From positions 1,178,001 to 1,242,000 of the forward strand of contig NZ_CP098805.1 of NCBI RefSeq assembly GCF_023821985.2: DNA of 64,000 nucleotides. The letters are read 5' to 3'. The notes under the pieces are model-generated. The model ran no database searches, was not told where the DNA came from, and worked only from the letters and a program-made list of their open reading frames with translations. Both the position numbers and the translations under genes were made by a program. The DNA comes from Dyadobacter chenhuakuii (GTDB lineage Bacteria; Bacteroidota; Bacteroidia; Cytophagales; Spirosomataceae). Below are positions 28,373 through 37,007 of this stretch, in pieces (position 1 is the stretch's first letter; every line of letters starts with the position of its first letter).

Positions 28373-28380
28373 CAAAAATA
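28373..28380 (-). promoter_or_regulatory. Predicted -7 element of the PNPOx-family gene
   Basis: TATTTTTG on the minus strand matches TAnnTTTG and would place the transcript start about 11 bases before the ATG at 28356. The -33 position is a poor match (TTT), consistent with a promoter that needs an activator. Confidence 0.5.
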
Positions 28381-28404
28381 TGCTGAAATTGGCTGCTCGA
28401 AAGA

Positions 28405-28434
28405 GTCCAATATTTAGAAATTAAGTGGTCCAAT
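28405..28434. promoter_or_regulatory. Direct repeat GTCCAAT, candidate MocR/PdxR binding boxes
   Basis: GTCCAAT occurs at 28405-28411 and again at 28428-28434, 23 bases apart (about two helical turns) and in the same orientation. The boxes read AAAGAGTCCAAT and TAAGTGGTCCAAT. A CCAAT core also appears inverted at 28388-28392. MocR-type regulators such as PdxR are known to bind directly repeated boxes. Relative to the flavoprotein promoter the nearer box falls near -40, and the farther box touches the regulator's own start codon, which suits activation of one gene and autorepression of the other. Confidence 0.55.
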
Positions 28435-28435
28435 T

Positions 28436-29929
28436 ATGGTGCAGGTTCTCTCCACTTTGCTGCATGTTGAAAAGGGCAGCAAGCAGCCCGTATATCTGCA
28501 AATTGCCAACCAACTCATGGCGCTTATCCGTAACGGAACATTGCAAACAGGATACAGATTGCTTAGTACCAGGCAATTGGCGACATTATTGAAGGTGCAT
28601 CGACGAACCGTGGTGCAGGCGTACGACGAATTACTGGCGCAGGGCTGGCTGGAAAGCCACACCGGGAACGGAACATTTGTGGCCAAACATTTGCCCGAAA
28701 TCCAATCAGCCAAAAAGGACATGCATGCGGAAAAGGCCATTATGCCTGCTTCGAAAGCAGGTTTTCATTTCAAGCAGGCACCGCACCTCGACCGGGCGGT
28801 CCTTCGCAATAGCACGCGCTTGCATTTAGACGATGGTTTTCCCGATCCCCGGCTTGCACCGCTGGACGACTTGTCGAGAGCATACCGGAGTCAGTTATTG
28901 GGTGCGAATCCATATGCAAGGTTGGGTTATGGTGACACGAAAGGCGCTTCCTGGCTAAGGGAAGAGCTTTCTGCCTACCTCAATGAGACGCGCGGGATGA
29001 AAACATCGCCCGGCAACATATTGATCGTCCGGGGAGTGATCATGGGTTTGTATCTCGTGAGTACGGCCCTGCTGGAACCTGGGGATAATGTGGTGGTTTC
29101 CGCACCGGGGTGGTTTGGCGCTAATATGAATTTTACGCAGGCCGGCGCGAATGTGCTGCGGCTGCCTGCGGATGAACACGGGATAGATGTGGCCGCATTG
29201 GAACAAATGTGTCAGAAACAGAAGATCAGGCTGGTTTATGTGACTTCACATCACCATTATCCCACCACCGTCGCGCTTCGTGCCGACCGACGTCTTAATC
29301 TGCTGAAACTGGCCGAGCAATATGGTTTTATCGTATTTGAGGACGATTACGATTGCGATTTTCATTATTTAAGCAAGCCACTCATGCCCCTTGCAGGGGC
29401 GGATCCGGCAGGAATGGTCATGTATTGCGGATCTTTTACCAAAACAATTTCACCCGCTTTCCGCATCGGTTATCTGGTCGGGCCGGCGGATGTGATCTCT
29501 TATCTGGCCAAATTGAGGCGGATCATCGACCGGCAGGGGGACCAGATGCTCGAAAATGCCATCGCAGAATTGCTGCATACAGGCGTCATTCAAAGGCATT
29601 TACGCAAGTCGGTGCGGATATACAAGCAGCGCAGGGACTTATTCTGTGACCTGCTGCGGAGCCAGCTCGGCGATCACGTAACGTTCCAGGTTCCCGATGG
29701 CGGTATGGCGGTCTGGACGCAGTTTGATCCTAACATTAACCTTGTCAGACTTGCGCAGAAAGCGCTGCAGAAAGATTTGTATATGTCCAGTGGAACATCC
29801 GGAATTCCGGCGGGAAATGCTTACGACGAGCCACCGGGCAGCGCTATACGGCTTGGTTTTGCCTCTTCCAATGCACAGGAATTGGAAGAAAGTGTTGAGA
29901 TAATCAGGAATTTATTGGGAAATTTGTGA
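28436..29929 (+). CDS. MocR/PdxR-like GntR regulator fused to aminotransferase domain
   Basis: A 497-residue MocR-family regulator. The N terminus (about 15-85) is a GntR winged helix (PVYLQIANQLMALIRNGTLQ, LSTRQLATLLKVHRRTVVQAYDELLAQGWLESHTGNGTFV). The rest is a fold-type I aminotransferase domain with FEDDYDCDFHY and the PLP-binding SFTKT (Lys336). Such proteins sense PLP or amino compounds and control neighbouring genes. Here it diverges from a PNPOx-family flavoprotein with repeated boxes between them, and an MFS transporter follows 24 bases downstream. It probably regulates both. Confidence 0.9.
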   Translation: MVQVLSTLLHVEKGSKQPVYLQIANQLMALIRNGTLQTGYRLLSTRQLATLLKVHRRTVVQAYDELLAQGWLESHTGNGTFVAKHLPEIQSAKKDMHAEKAIMPASKAGFHFKQAPHLDRAVLRNSTRLHLDDGFPDPRLAPLDDLSRAYRSQLLGANPYARLGYGDTKGASWLREELSAYLNETRGMKTSPGNILIVRGVIMGLYLVSTALLEPGDNVVVSAPGWFGANMNFTQAGANVLRLPADEHGIDVAALEQMCQKQKIRLVYVTSHHHYPTTVALRADRRLNLLKLAEQYGFIVFEDDYDCDFHYLSKPLMPLAGADPAGMVMYCGSFTKTISPAFRIGYLVGPADVISYLAKLRRIIDRQGDQMLENAIAELLHTGVIQRHLRKSVRIYKQRRDLFCDLLRSQLGDHVTFQVPDGGMAVWTQFDPNINLVRLAQKALQKDLYMSSGTSGIPAGNAYDEPPGSAIRLGFASSNAQELEESVEIIRNLLGNL

Positions 29930-29953
29930 GCCAATTAGCCTTGAAAATAAAGT

Positions 29954-31168
29954 ATGCTGAATAAGATCATTGAAAGTTATCGCGTCTCATTTAGCGGATT
30001 AAGCCGGGAAACCTGGTTGCTGAGTCTGGTCATTCTGGTTAACCGCTGCGGCTATATGGCGGTGCCTTTTATGAGTATGTACATTACCCAAAGCCTGCAT
30101 CGCAGCATTGCGGACGCAGGTTTGGTCATCACCTTATTTGGTGCGGGTTCCGTTCTCGGCGGCATGGCGGGCGGTTACCTGACGGACATCTGGGGTTTCC
30201 GGCCCGTACAAATAGTTTGCCTCATTATCAGCGGAATACTCTTCATTCTCTTCGGAATGGTCACCGATTTCACTGCTCTTTGTTTTCTGATTGTGTTGCT
30301 CAGTTTCTTCGTGGAGGCTTTCAAGCCTGCGAACAGCACGGCGGTTGCCGCTTATTCCTCTCCGGAAAATCTTACACGGTCTTATGCATTGAACCGGCTT
30401 GCAACCAACATTGGCTTTGGTTTCGGCACTTCTGTGGGCGGAATCCTGGCGGCCATTAATTACAGCTTGCTGTTTTGGGTGGACGGAATCGTATATGCAA
30501 TGGCTGGCGTGTTAATCCTGTTTTTGCTCCCGAATGCAAAATTGGTTCGGTCTGTTAGTCGTGAGGATAGCAATGCCAAATCGGGGCAATCGCCGTGGAA
30601 AGACATGCTGTTTGTCCGCTTTATGGTGATTGTAATGTTGTATATGATCTGCTTTGTGCTGTTATTCAGGCTGGTGCCGGTGTATTGGAAAGAACAGATG
30701 CACATTCATGAAGCTACGATCGGCATATTGCTGGGAATGAATGGGCTGGTTATTGCGCTCTTTGAAATGGTCCTGATCCAGAATCTGGCAAACCGACGTC
30801 CGGATTCATACTATATGATCGCTGGAACACTATTCAGTGCACTGGCTTTCAGTATGCTGGTTGTTCCGGTAGTTACGCCGATCATTCTGGCGGGTGCTGC
30901 GGTGCTGTTTTTTACGATCGGGGAAATGCTCGCATTGCCTTATATCAGCACTTTCGTGCTTGCCCGCGCTTCGGAATTTAACAGAGGGAAATACTCCGCC
31001 GCCTATTCCGTTTCCCAGTCGGTTGCGCAGATTATCGGCCCGGCAGCCGGTGCCTACATTGCGGCACATTGGGGCTATAATGTTTTGTGGATTGCATTGA
31101 TTTTTCTCAGCCTCGTGTGCGCAGCAGGGTTCAAAACGCTTTTTCAAGAAAGAATGGGGCTCGGTTAA
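29954..31168 (+). CDS. MFS transporter
   Basis: A 404-residue inner-membrane protein with about 12 hydrophobic segments and the MFS loop 2-3 signature GGMAGGYLTDIWGFRP. It resembles drug/metabolite efflux carriers of the MDR sort (YttB/MFS_1). It follows the MocR regulator closely on the same strand, so its substrate may be the compound that regulator senses. Its stop codon overlaps the converging XRE gene by 4 bases (TTAA). Confidence 0.88.
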   Translation: MLNKIIESYRVSFSGLSRETWLLSLVILVNRCGYMAVPFMSMYITQSLHRSIADAGLVITLFGAGSVLGGMAGGYLTDIWGFRPVQIVCLIISGILFILFGMVTDFTALCFLIVLLSFFVEAFKPANSTAVAAYSSPENLTRSYALNRLATNIGFGFGTSVGGILAAINYSLLFWVDGIVYAMAGVLILFLLPNAKLVRSVSREDSNAKSGQSPWKDMLFVRFMVIVMLYMICFVLLFRLVPVYWKEQMHIHEATIGILLGMNGLVIALFEMVLIQNLANRRPDSYYMIAGTLFSALAFSMLVVPVVTPIILAGAAVLFFTIGEMLALPYISTFVLARASEFNRGKYSAAYSVSQSVAQIIGPAAGAYIAAHWGYNVLWIALIFLSLVCAAGFKTLFQERMGLG

Positions 31169-31521
31169 GCCTCATTTTCTTCTGATTTCCGTGCTTGTTC
31201 CAACAGGTCGAGCAATTCTTTATTTTTCTCAGCTTCCCGTTCCAGGGCCTTCTTTTGCAGTTCGATCAGATCGTCTTTTTTCACCATCACATAATTTTCC
31301 TGAGGCTCTTCAAACTGCGGGCTTTCACCGATGAGGTAGGCTGCGGTTGTGCTGAATAGTTCTGCCAGTTTTTTGAATTCAGCAATGGAGGGTTCGTTCT
31401 TATTTGTTTCCCAATTTGAAATCGTTCCCTTTCCCTTTTTCGCCATAATTAGCGCCAGCTGTTCCTGGCTCAAACCTAATTTTTCGCGACCCTGCTTTAT
31501 TCTTTGGCCTATACTAATCAT
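31165..31521 (-). CDS. XRE family helix-turn-helix regulator
   Basis: A 118-residue DNA-binding protein. The Cro/C1-type HTH is at about 3-62: IGQRIKQGREKLGLSQEQLALIMAKKGKGTISNWETNKNEPSIAEFKKLAELF. The C terminus (about 80-118) is a charged helix (LIELQKKALEREAEKNKELLDLLEQ) likely to form a coiled coil for dimerisation. It diverges from a small unknown gene at 31647 whose promoter lies in the shared gap, a typical regulator-target layout. Confidence 0.88.
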   Translation of the reverse strand: MISIGQRIKQGREKLGLSQEQLALIMAKKGKGTISNWETNKNEPSIAEFKKLAELFSTTAAYLIGESPQFEEPQENYVMVKKDDLIELQKKALEREAEKNKELLDLLEQARKSEENEA

Positions 31522-31545
31522 TTATTTAGAATTTAGTGCAGTTAA

Positions 31546-31577
31546 TTTGATAATAATATATTTTTATTGTACTTTTG
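31546..31577 (+). promoter_or_regulatory. Predicted promoter of the 92-aa gene opposite the XRE regulator
   Basis: TTTG at 31546-31549 and TACTTTTG at 31570-31577 are 20 bases apart, matching the Bacteroidota TTTG / TAnnTTTG pair. It argues that the gene to the right starts at 31647 and not at the alternative codon at 31575, which lies inside the element. Confidence 0.55.
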
Positions 31578-31646
31578 TATATCGCTTTCAGTAACGCACA
31601 AATTACAAAAAAGCAAGTATACTCTCACACATTATCGCTGTATCAA

Positions 31647-31925
31647 ATGGAAAAACACCAGACCAGGGTGAAAGAGTACGGTTGTATGACAATCAAAGAG
31701 CGCCTGCTCCTCCGGTTCATCAAGTCAAGAAATGTTGTTGGTAAAAACTGGCGCGGCGTGTTAGCCTCCCGCGATCCCTTTTTTAACACCAAGCTGGGCG
31801 GAGATTATTTAACCTCCGTCGCCCAGGCAGTGTCAGACAGTAGTCGCGGCAATGTCGACCGCATTGAGCGCGTGACTGTTGCGCTCGAAAAAATTGCAGG
31901 CATTAAGCCGGTTAACGTTGTGTAA
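31647..31925 (+). CDS. Hypothetical small basic protein, 92 aa
   Basis: Not recognised. A 92-residue, lysine/arginine-rich soluble protein (MTIKERLLLRFIKSRNVVGKNW, then GDYLTSVAQAVSDSSRGNVD and VTVALEKIAGI). The sequence is mostly helical and could bind DNA or a protein partner. It faces the XRE regulator across a 125-base gap with a good promoter. The ATG at 31647 is used; the next ATG at 31686 is a possible alternative. The cupin gene ends 9 bases beyond it on the opposite strand. Confidence 0.6.
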   Translation: MEKHQTRVKEYGCMTIKERLLLRFIKSRNVVGKNWRGVLASRDPFFNTKLGGDYLTSVAQAVSDSSRGNVDRIERVTVALEKIAGIKPVNVV

Positions 31926-31933
31926 CCTAACCG

Positions 31934-32290
31934 TTACTTTAATTCCGTAGTAATGAATTCCAGAACGCCGGTGCCGGTATTTTTTAGATCATGAATGGAG
32001 CTGCCCTGCTCAATGATATTTTGAAAGGAGGTTTGCCCTTTTTTGAATGTAAAACTTACCTGGCTGCCGTCCTCCTGGTTGGAAACGCCCTGGCCGTCCT
32101 GTAAAACCGTCCAGAAATAATCGTAGTTATGACGATGATAATGGATGCGCTCGCCAGGTTGCAGGCTAATGTGCCATACTTTCACTTTATCATTCTCAAA
32201 AAGCAAAGTATCGCCAACGGCTTGGTTCTGCGTGTTTTCTACTAGTTCTTCCCGAAGTTGTTCAGGGGATAATGCATCGGTTCTGGACAT
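31934..32290 (-). CDS. Cupin-domain protein
   Basis: A 118-residue single-domain cupin. The first cupin motif is visible as WHISLQPGERIHYHRHNYDYFWTVLQDGQG, with the metal-ligand pattern HxH near Tyr, and the second as HDLKNTGTGVLEFITTELK. It is a small cytoplasmic beta-barrel; its metal and substrate are unknown. It is a single-gene unit converging on the 92-residue gene. Confidence 0.8.
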   Translation of the reverse strand: MSRTDALSPEQLREELVENTQNQAVGDTLLFENDKVKVWHISLQPGERIHYHRHNYDYFWTVLQDGQGVSNQEDGSQVSFTFKKGQTSFQNIIEQGSSIHDLKNTGTGVLEFITTELK

Positions 32291-32417
32291 CGTTCCTCGC
32301 GGTTTTGTTTATCGTTGATTGACTTTTTATGTTCTTTTGGAATTGACAAAAGGGTTTTTGGTTAAAAAATTACTCTAATTCAGGTCGTAGGATCAGGCAA
32401 AAAGCATTGGATAATAG

Positions 32418-32454
32418 CCAGGAAAAGGAGCGGCTTCCCAACTTCTTTTCCTGG
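32418..32454. terminator. Hairpin past the TonB-receptor stop
   Basis: CCAGGAAAAG at 32418-32427 pairs perfectly with CTTTTCCTGG at 32445-32454 around 17 bases, and GTTTTTT follows on the plus strand. The T-run is on the plus side, where no gene ends. On the minus strand it lies directly after the receptor stop at 32460, so it may act there as a 3' hairpin. Confidence 0.45.
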
Positions 32455-32459
32455 GTTTT

Positions 32460-34430
32460 TTACAAATTAATTTTGATGCCGCCGTTGAACACAAAACCGT
32501 CTAATGGTGCGTAAATGTCGCGGAAAACGGGATTAGTGATTGAACCTGAGTTGATGCTGTCGAAGCGCGTCTGCCGTGCGTCGAGGAAATTTTCAAAATT
32601 AATGTAGATGGAAAACCGCTCCCACAGTCGCTCCACCATGAAACCGAGGATAACATATTCTTTGCCGGTTTTGCCGTCGCTTAGTTTTTGTTTACTAAAA
32701 TAATAAGCTTCCAATCCGGCCTTCCATTTTTCCTCTACTTCATAAAACAACACAGAGTTAATCCTGTGTTTGGGCGTCAGGAAATTCTGCTGATGACGGC
32801 CGTTTTCTGAAATTCTGGCATCCGTATAAGTGTAGCCAAGAAATAGTTTGAAGTCGCTGTAACCCAGTTTCAAATTGGTTTCCGTTCCACGCGTGTCGAT
32901 GTGCCCGTTAATGTTCTGAAACAGATATCCTCCGTCGCGGTCCGGTTTCAGAATCAGGGGCTTGTTGATGTAAGTATAAAAGAACAACTGGTTAACGCTC
33001 AGGCTCAGTTGGTCATTAAATAGCATGGTCTGATAATTCAGATCCCAGTTTCCGCCATAGCTGTGTTCGAGGCGGTTTCTGTCTTTATCAATTCCTGAAA
33101 CCCGCTGATACTGAATCCGCTCGCTCTCTTCCGTGAAAATTGTGGGCGCTTTATAGCCCATGCCGCCACCGATCCGGGAAGTAAAGGCAGGCGAAAATTT
33201 CAGTAATGCCGAAATCCTGGGCAGAAAAGCCAGGCCGTAATCCATCACATAATCGGCACGCAAACCGGTTTCCACATGCATCCATTCAGCTGCTTTCCAG
33301 GTATTTTGTGCGAATGCGCCGAATGTGTTGAGGTTATAGTCGCGTTTTGGAGCATTAACAGGCATCTTTTCCTTGAACTGGTCCGTCCACAAATTGGCTC
33401 CCGCGATCCATTCCAGTTTTTCACCATGATTGGCATAGGACGCTTCCGTGAATGTCGAATATTGCGTTCCGTCAAATGTGTACCCGGGCGTCGTAAGCTT
33501 TCTGTTGAAATAGCTGACGCTGTTTTTCACGATAAAGTGCTCATGGTTTCCAAAGATGTGATCGAACAAAAACTGCGTGCTGATGCGCTCCGTTTTGTTC
33601 TTTTCGAAATAGGTGTGACCCGGCTCGTTTTGGTTTTTAATCAAATGCATATCCCCGCCAATCCGATTTTCAAATGCCGTGTTCACGCTCAGACTGATCG
33701 TTGTGTTCTGATTGGGATACACAAAAAAACGTGGATTGAATGTAAAACGCTCAAATTTCGGAATGGCTGAGAGGTCATTTCCGGAAGGGTCATAGGCTGC
33801 ATTGCGATTATGCGCAGCGAAGATGGTGGCACCCGTTTTCCCAAATTTTTTGGAATAAAAACCATTGGCGTCAAAGCCGCCTGCGCTTGTCCCATTCAAA
33901 TGAAATCTCAGTTCCTGCTCGTCCCTGGGCGTTTTCGAGATCAGGTTGACCAGACCGGCAATCGCGCCGCCTCCGTATAATGTAGATGCGGCACCTTTGA
34001 TCACCTCCACTTGTTTGAGATCCAGCGGTGGAATTTGCAGCAAGCCCAACCCGCTCGAAGCGCCCGAATAAAGCGGGAAGCCATCCTTCAAAATCTGTGT
34101 ATACCGGCCGTCCAGGCCTTGGATACGAATGCTGGCGTTGGCGCTTGTGGCCGAAGTGGTCTGCACCTGAATGCCCGTGCTTTCGCTGAGCACCATGCGG
34201 ATGTCGCCTGGTTTCATGTTTGCTTTTTCGTCCAGTTCTTCGCCGGCAATGAATTCCACGCGGGTAGGAATGTCGCGGATTGTGCGAGAGCTGCGGGTGG
34301 AGGAGATAGTGACTTCCTCCATTTCCTGGGTTTTGTCTGTTTGGTAAACAGACGTTGTATCGGTTTTATCTTGTGCCTGAATTCGGCCGGCATATAGCAC
34401 AACCAGCACAAGCAAGAAAAATTTCTGCAT
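32460..34430 (-). CDS. TonB-dependent outer-membrane receptor
   Basis: A 656-residue receptor: signal peptide (FFLLVLVVLYAGRIQA), a TonB-box-like segment (EMEEVTISSTR), a plug domain (about 45-160 with IRIQGLDGRYTQILKDGFPLYSG and QVEVIKGAASTLYGGGAIAG) and a 22-strand-type barrel ending in FNGGIKINL. It lacks the CarboxypepD-like N-terminal extension of SusC proteins, so it resembles siderophore, vitamin or metal receptors. It is the third gene of a minus-strand run behind a zinc-type P-ATPase and a Cys-rich protein, which suggests a metal or metallophore ligand. Confidence 0.9.
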   Translation of the reverse strand: MQKFFLLVLVVLYAGRIQAQDKTDTTSVYQTDKTQEMEEVTISSTRSSRTIRDIPTRVEFIAGEELDEKANMKPGDIRMVLSESTGIQVQTTSATSANASIRIQGLDGRYTQILKDGFPLYSGASSGLGLLQIPPLDLKQVEVIKGAASTLYGGGAIAGLVNLISKTPRDEQELRFHLNGTSAGGFDANGFYSKKFGKTGATIFAAHNRNAAYDPSGNDLSAIPKFERFTFNPRFFVYPNQNTTISLSVNTAFENRIGGDMHLIKNQNEPGHTYFEKNKTERISTQFLFDHIFGNHEHFIVKNSVSYFNRKLTTPGYTFDGTQYSTFTEASYANHGEKLEWIAGANLWTDQFKEKMPVNAPKRDYNLNTFGAFAQNTWKAAEWMHVETGLRADYVMDYGLAFLPRISALLKFSPAFTSRIGGGMGYKAPTIFTEESERIQYQRVSGIDKDRNRLEHSYGGNWDLNYQTMLFNDQLSLSVNQLFFYTYINKPLILKPDRDGGYLFQNINGHIDTRGTETNLKLGYSDFKLFLGYTYTDARISENGRHQQNFLTPKHRINSVLFYEVEEKWKAGLEAYYFSKQKLSDGKTGKEYVILGFMVERLWERFSIYINFENFLDARQTRFDSINSGSITNPVFRDIYAPLDGFVFNGGIKINL

Positions 34431-34477
34431 TGTGAGATTTAAATCAAAGTAAAAAAAAAAGGATTGTTATTACTGAT

Positions 34478-34798
34478 TTAAACCAGCTTGGGCGGCTGCC
34501 AGATGGCAATGGGGATTATTTCGAAATAGGGATCTTTGTAAAAAGCGGTTTGAAATGCAGCCCGAACATGCGATTGCAATGCAAAATAAGGCGTTGATAA
34601 CACATTCAAAACCTGCCCGCAGCACGCACAAATGCAGAATGGTGAGCAATTTTCCGAGTGATTTTCGTGATCCTGCTGCGTGTTATTGTTGAAAGCCGTT
34701 TCATACCGGTCATCGTCCATGCATTCCACCTCGTCGCCGCAGGGAAGCAGCGCCAGCAGGAGCATATAGGCAGACAGCAGGATGGCCAGAAACTTCAT
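34478..34798 (-). CDS. Small exported Cys/His-rich protein (DUF6660-like)
   Basis: A 106-residue protein with a hydrophobic N terminus (FLAILLSAYMLLLALLPCGDEVEC) and a metal-binding-looking cluster (HENHSENCSPFCICACCGQ). The length and the CSPFCxCxCCG pattern recall small Bacteroidota proteins annotated DUF6660 that sit next to metal efflux genes; I am only moderately sure of that family. It lies between the P-ATPase (19 bases upstream) and the TonB receptor (47 bases downstream) on one strand. It could be a periplasmic metal chaperone or sensor. Confidence 0.65.
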   Translation of the reverse strand: MKFLAILLSAYMLLLALLPCGDEVECMDDDRYETAFNNNTQQDHENHSENCSPFCICACCGQVLNVLSTPYFALQSHVRAAFQTAFYKDPYFEIIPIAIWQPPKLV

Positions 34799-34817
34799 TG
34801 AATGTGTTTTTTTTTGC

Positions 34818-36851
34818 CTAAATTTTCTTTCCCTGTATTCTGAAAGCGTTCAGGATCGCCAGCAAAGCTACGCCAACATCTGCAAAAACCGCTTCCCATA
34901 ATGTTGCAATTCCTCCGGCGCCGAGGATCATCACGAGCACTTTGACGCCCATGGCGGCCGAAATGTTTTGATATACAATGCTTTTGGTAATCTTCCCGAC
35001 TTTGATGGCGGAAGCAATTTTTACAGGCTGATCGTTCTGGATCACAATGTCGGCCGTCTCAATTGCCACATCTGAGCCCAAAGCGCCCATAGCAATGCCC
35101 ACAACAGCCAGCGCAATCACAGGCGCATCATTCACGCCGTCGCCCGCAAAGGCAATGTGCCTGCCCTCCGCTTTCAGCTGCTCCACAATCCGGACCTTGT
35201 CCTCGGGCAGTAAATTTCCATAGCTTCGACCGATTTGCAGCTGTCCGGCGATATGCGAAACAACCGCTTCCTTATCTCCCGAAAGCATAATCGTCTCAAT
35301 TCCAAGCTTTTTCAGCTCTAAAACCGCCTCCAACGCATCCTCTTTGATCTCGTCGGCAATGGTAATGTAGCCGGCATAGGCATTGTTAATCGCTACGGCG
35401 ACAATGGTTTCGGCAATGCTGGCAAGCTCACTGGGGTAAGCGACCTGGAATTTGTCCAGCAATTTCAAGTTTCCGGCCAGCATTAAGTCTTCGCCGATCT
35501 TCCCTTTGAGACCATGACCCGAAATCTCTTGCACGTCGGTTGGTTTAATCAATCTGAGACCGGAAGCATGTGCAACGACGGCCTTTGCCACAGGATGGGT
35601 GGAATAGCTTTCCAGCGAAGCCGTTTTGGTAAGAAAGTCATTGATATTTAGTATGGTCTCTACTTTCTGCACCTTGAAAACTCCTTTGGTCAATGTGCCT
35701 GTTTTGTCCGAAACCAGCGTATCAATTTTAGTAATGACATCGAGGAAATTCGCTCCCTTTACAAGAATCCCATTGCGGGACGCCAGCCCGATCCCGCCGA
35801 AATAGCCCAGCGGAATTGAAATTGTCAGCGCACAAGGGCATGCGATCACGAGGAACACCATGCCGCGATAAAGCCATTGGTCAAAAACATAATTACTTAC
35901 AAAAAAGTAGGGCAGGAGGATGATCAGCAATGCCAGGAGAAAAACGATAGGCGTATAAATCTTTGCTAACCGGCTTATCAGCAATTGAGTAGGTGCTTTT
36001 CTCCCGGTTGCTTCCTGCACCATTTCCAGAATCCGCGAAAGTTTTGAGTCTTTAAAAAGCGCTGTAACCTCCACTTCAACCGACTTCTCCGTGTTGATCA
36101 TTCCAGCCAGAACAGCTTCATTTTGACTCTTCTGGTCGGGAACGGATTCGCCGGTAAGAGCGGCTGTGTTGAATGTGCCGTTAAGCGATTTTAATGTGCC
36201 ATCCAAAGCCACTTTTTCGCCCGCTTTCACGACAATCGTCTCGCCAACGGCCACAGAACCGGGAGCAACCTGAATATCTTTACCATCGCGGATGACAGTA
36301 ACCTGCTCGGGCCGGATGTCCAGAAGCGCCTTAATTGACCGCTTGGACCTGCTAACAGCCAGATCCTGAAACAGTTCTCCGATCTCGTAAAAGATCATCA
36401 CCGCAACGCCTTCACTGAATTCGCCTATATAGAAAGCACCGATGGTCGCAATGGTCATCAATGTAAATTCATTGAAAAAGTCGCCGCGCATCACGCGACG
36501 GAAGGCAGTTGCAATGGTTTTGTTTCCAGCCAGCACATATGCAGTCAGCATGAGGACGATCTCAGCATTCCTGTCAACCTCGATTTTTAAAATAAACGTG
36601 GCAAAAAGGAAACCAAATAAGATCGCCAGACTCACCCAAAGCATCCAGCGGCTTTTCAGCAGTCCCGCATCTGAGCCGCTGCCATGGTCGTGGCTATGAT
36701 CATGATCGTGGTCATCGTTATCCCCGTGGTCATGCCCGTCATGTGCTGCGTGAGAATGTTCTTTTTTATGGCTTATCAAAACCGGCATATCTGCCGAACA
36801 GCAATCCTTACTATCCTGATGTATATGTTTTTTATCTGGCTCAATCTTCAT
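34818..36851 (-). CDS. Heavy-metal P1B-type ATPase (Zn/Cd/Co type), His-rich N terminus
   Basis: A 677-residue inner-membrane pump that exports divalent metal using ATP. Seen: a His/Asp-rich N terminus of about 55 residues (CCSADMP, then HDGHDHGDNDDHDHDHSHDH) in place of a classical HMA domain, the CPC metal site (ACPCALTIS), the phosphorylated DKTGTLTKG (Asp382) and the hinge GDGVNDAPV. CPC with a His-rich tail fits Zn/Cd/Co specificity (P1B-2/4). The ATG at 36851 is chosen over 36944 because a promoter element covers 36919-36926; 36890 is a second option. The imperfect inverted repeat GTGCAAC-AGG-GTTACAA (36939-36955) just upstream could be an operator. Confidence 0.9.
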   Translation of the reverse strand: MKIEPDKKHIHQDSKDCCSADMPVLISHKKEHSHAAHDGHDHGDNDDHDHDHSHDHGSGSDAGLLKSRWMLWVSLAILFGFLFATFILKIEVDRNAEIVLMLTAYVLAGNKTIATAFRRVMRGDFFNEFTLMTIATIGAFYIGEFSEGVAVMIFYEIGELFQDLAVSRSKRSIKALLDIRPEQVTVIRDGKDIQVAPGSVAVGETIVVKAGEKVALDGTLKSLNGTFNTAALTGESVPDQKSQNEAVLAGMINTEKSVEVEVTALFKDSKLSRILEMVQEATGRKAPTQLLISRLAKIYTPIVFLLALLIILLPYFFVSNYVFDQWLYRGMVFLVIACPCALTISIPLGYFGGIGLASRNGILVKGANFLDVITKIDTLVSDKTGTLTKGVFKVQKVETILNINDFLTKTASLESYSTHPVAKAVVAHASGLRLIKPTDVQEISGHGLKGKIGEDLMLAGNLKLLDKFQVAYPSELASIAETIVAVAINNAYAGYITIADEIKEDALEAVLELKKLGIETIMLSGDKEAVVSHIAGQLQIGRSYGNLLPEDKVRIVEQLKAEGRHIAFAGDGVNDAPVIALAVVGIAMGALGSDVAIETADIVIQNDQPVKIASAIKVGKITKSIVYQNISAAMGVKVLVMILGAGGIATLWEAVFADVGVALLAILNAFRIQGKKI

Positions 36852-36918
36852 TGCATTATAATCAAAAGGTGTTTGCGTTATCGCAATCATTTGTAACCGG
36901 CATTCGATAACGACATAG

Positions 36919-36926
36919 CAAATATA
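36919..36926 (-). promoter_or_regulatory. Predicted -7 element of the metal module
   Basis: TATATTTG on the minus strand matches TAnnTTTG and would start the P-ATPase transcript near 36912. A TTG lies 15 bases upstream, closer than usual, inside an imperfect inverted repeat, which may mean the promoter is regulated. Confidence 0.45.
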
Positions 36927-37007
36927 TGCGCTAACACCGTGCAACAGGGTTACAAGTCCTGAAAATCAGCTAATTGCAATGTTGTTGCAGTGGAATTGCT
37001 GCGTTTG

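Noticed and set aside
36689-36800. Low-complexity stretch in the P-ATPase N terminus as a frameshift or repeat artefact
   Set aside because: It encodes a sensible His/Asp-rich metal-binding tail in frame; this is a known feature of zinc-type pumps.
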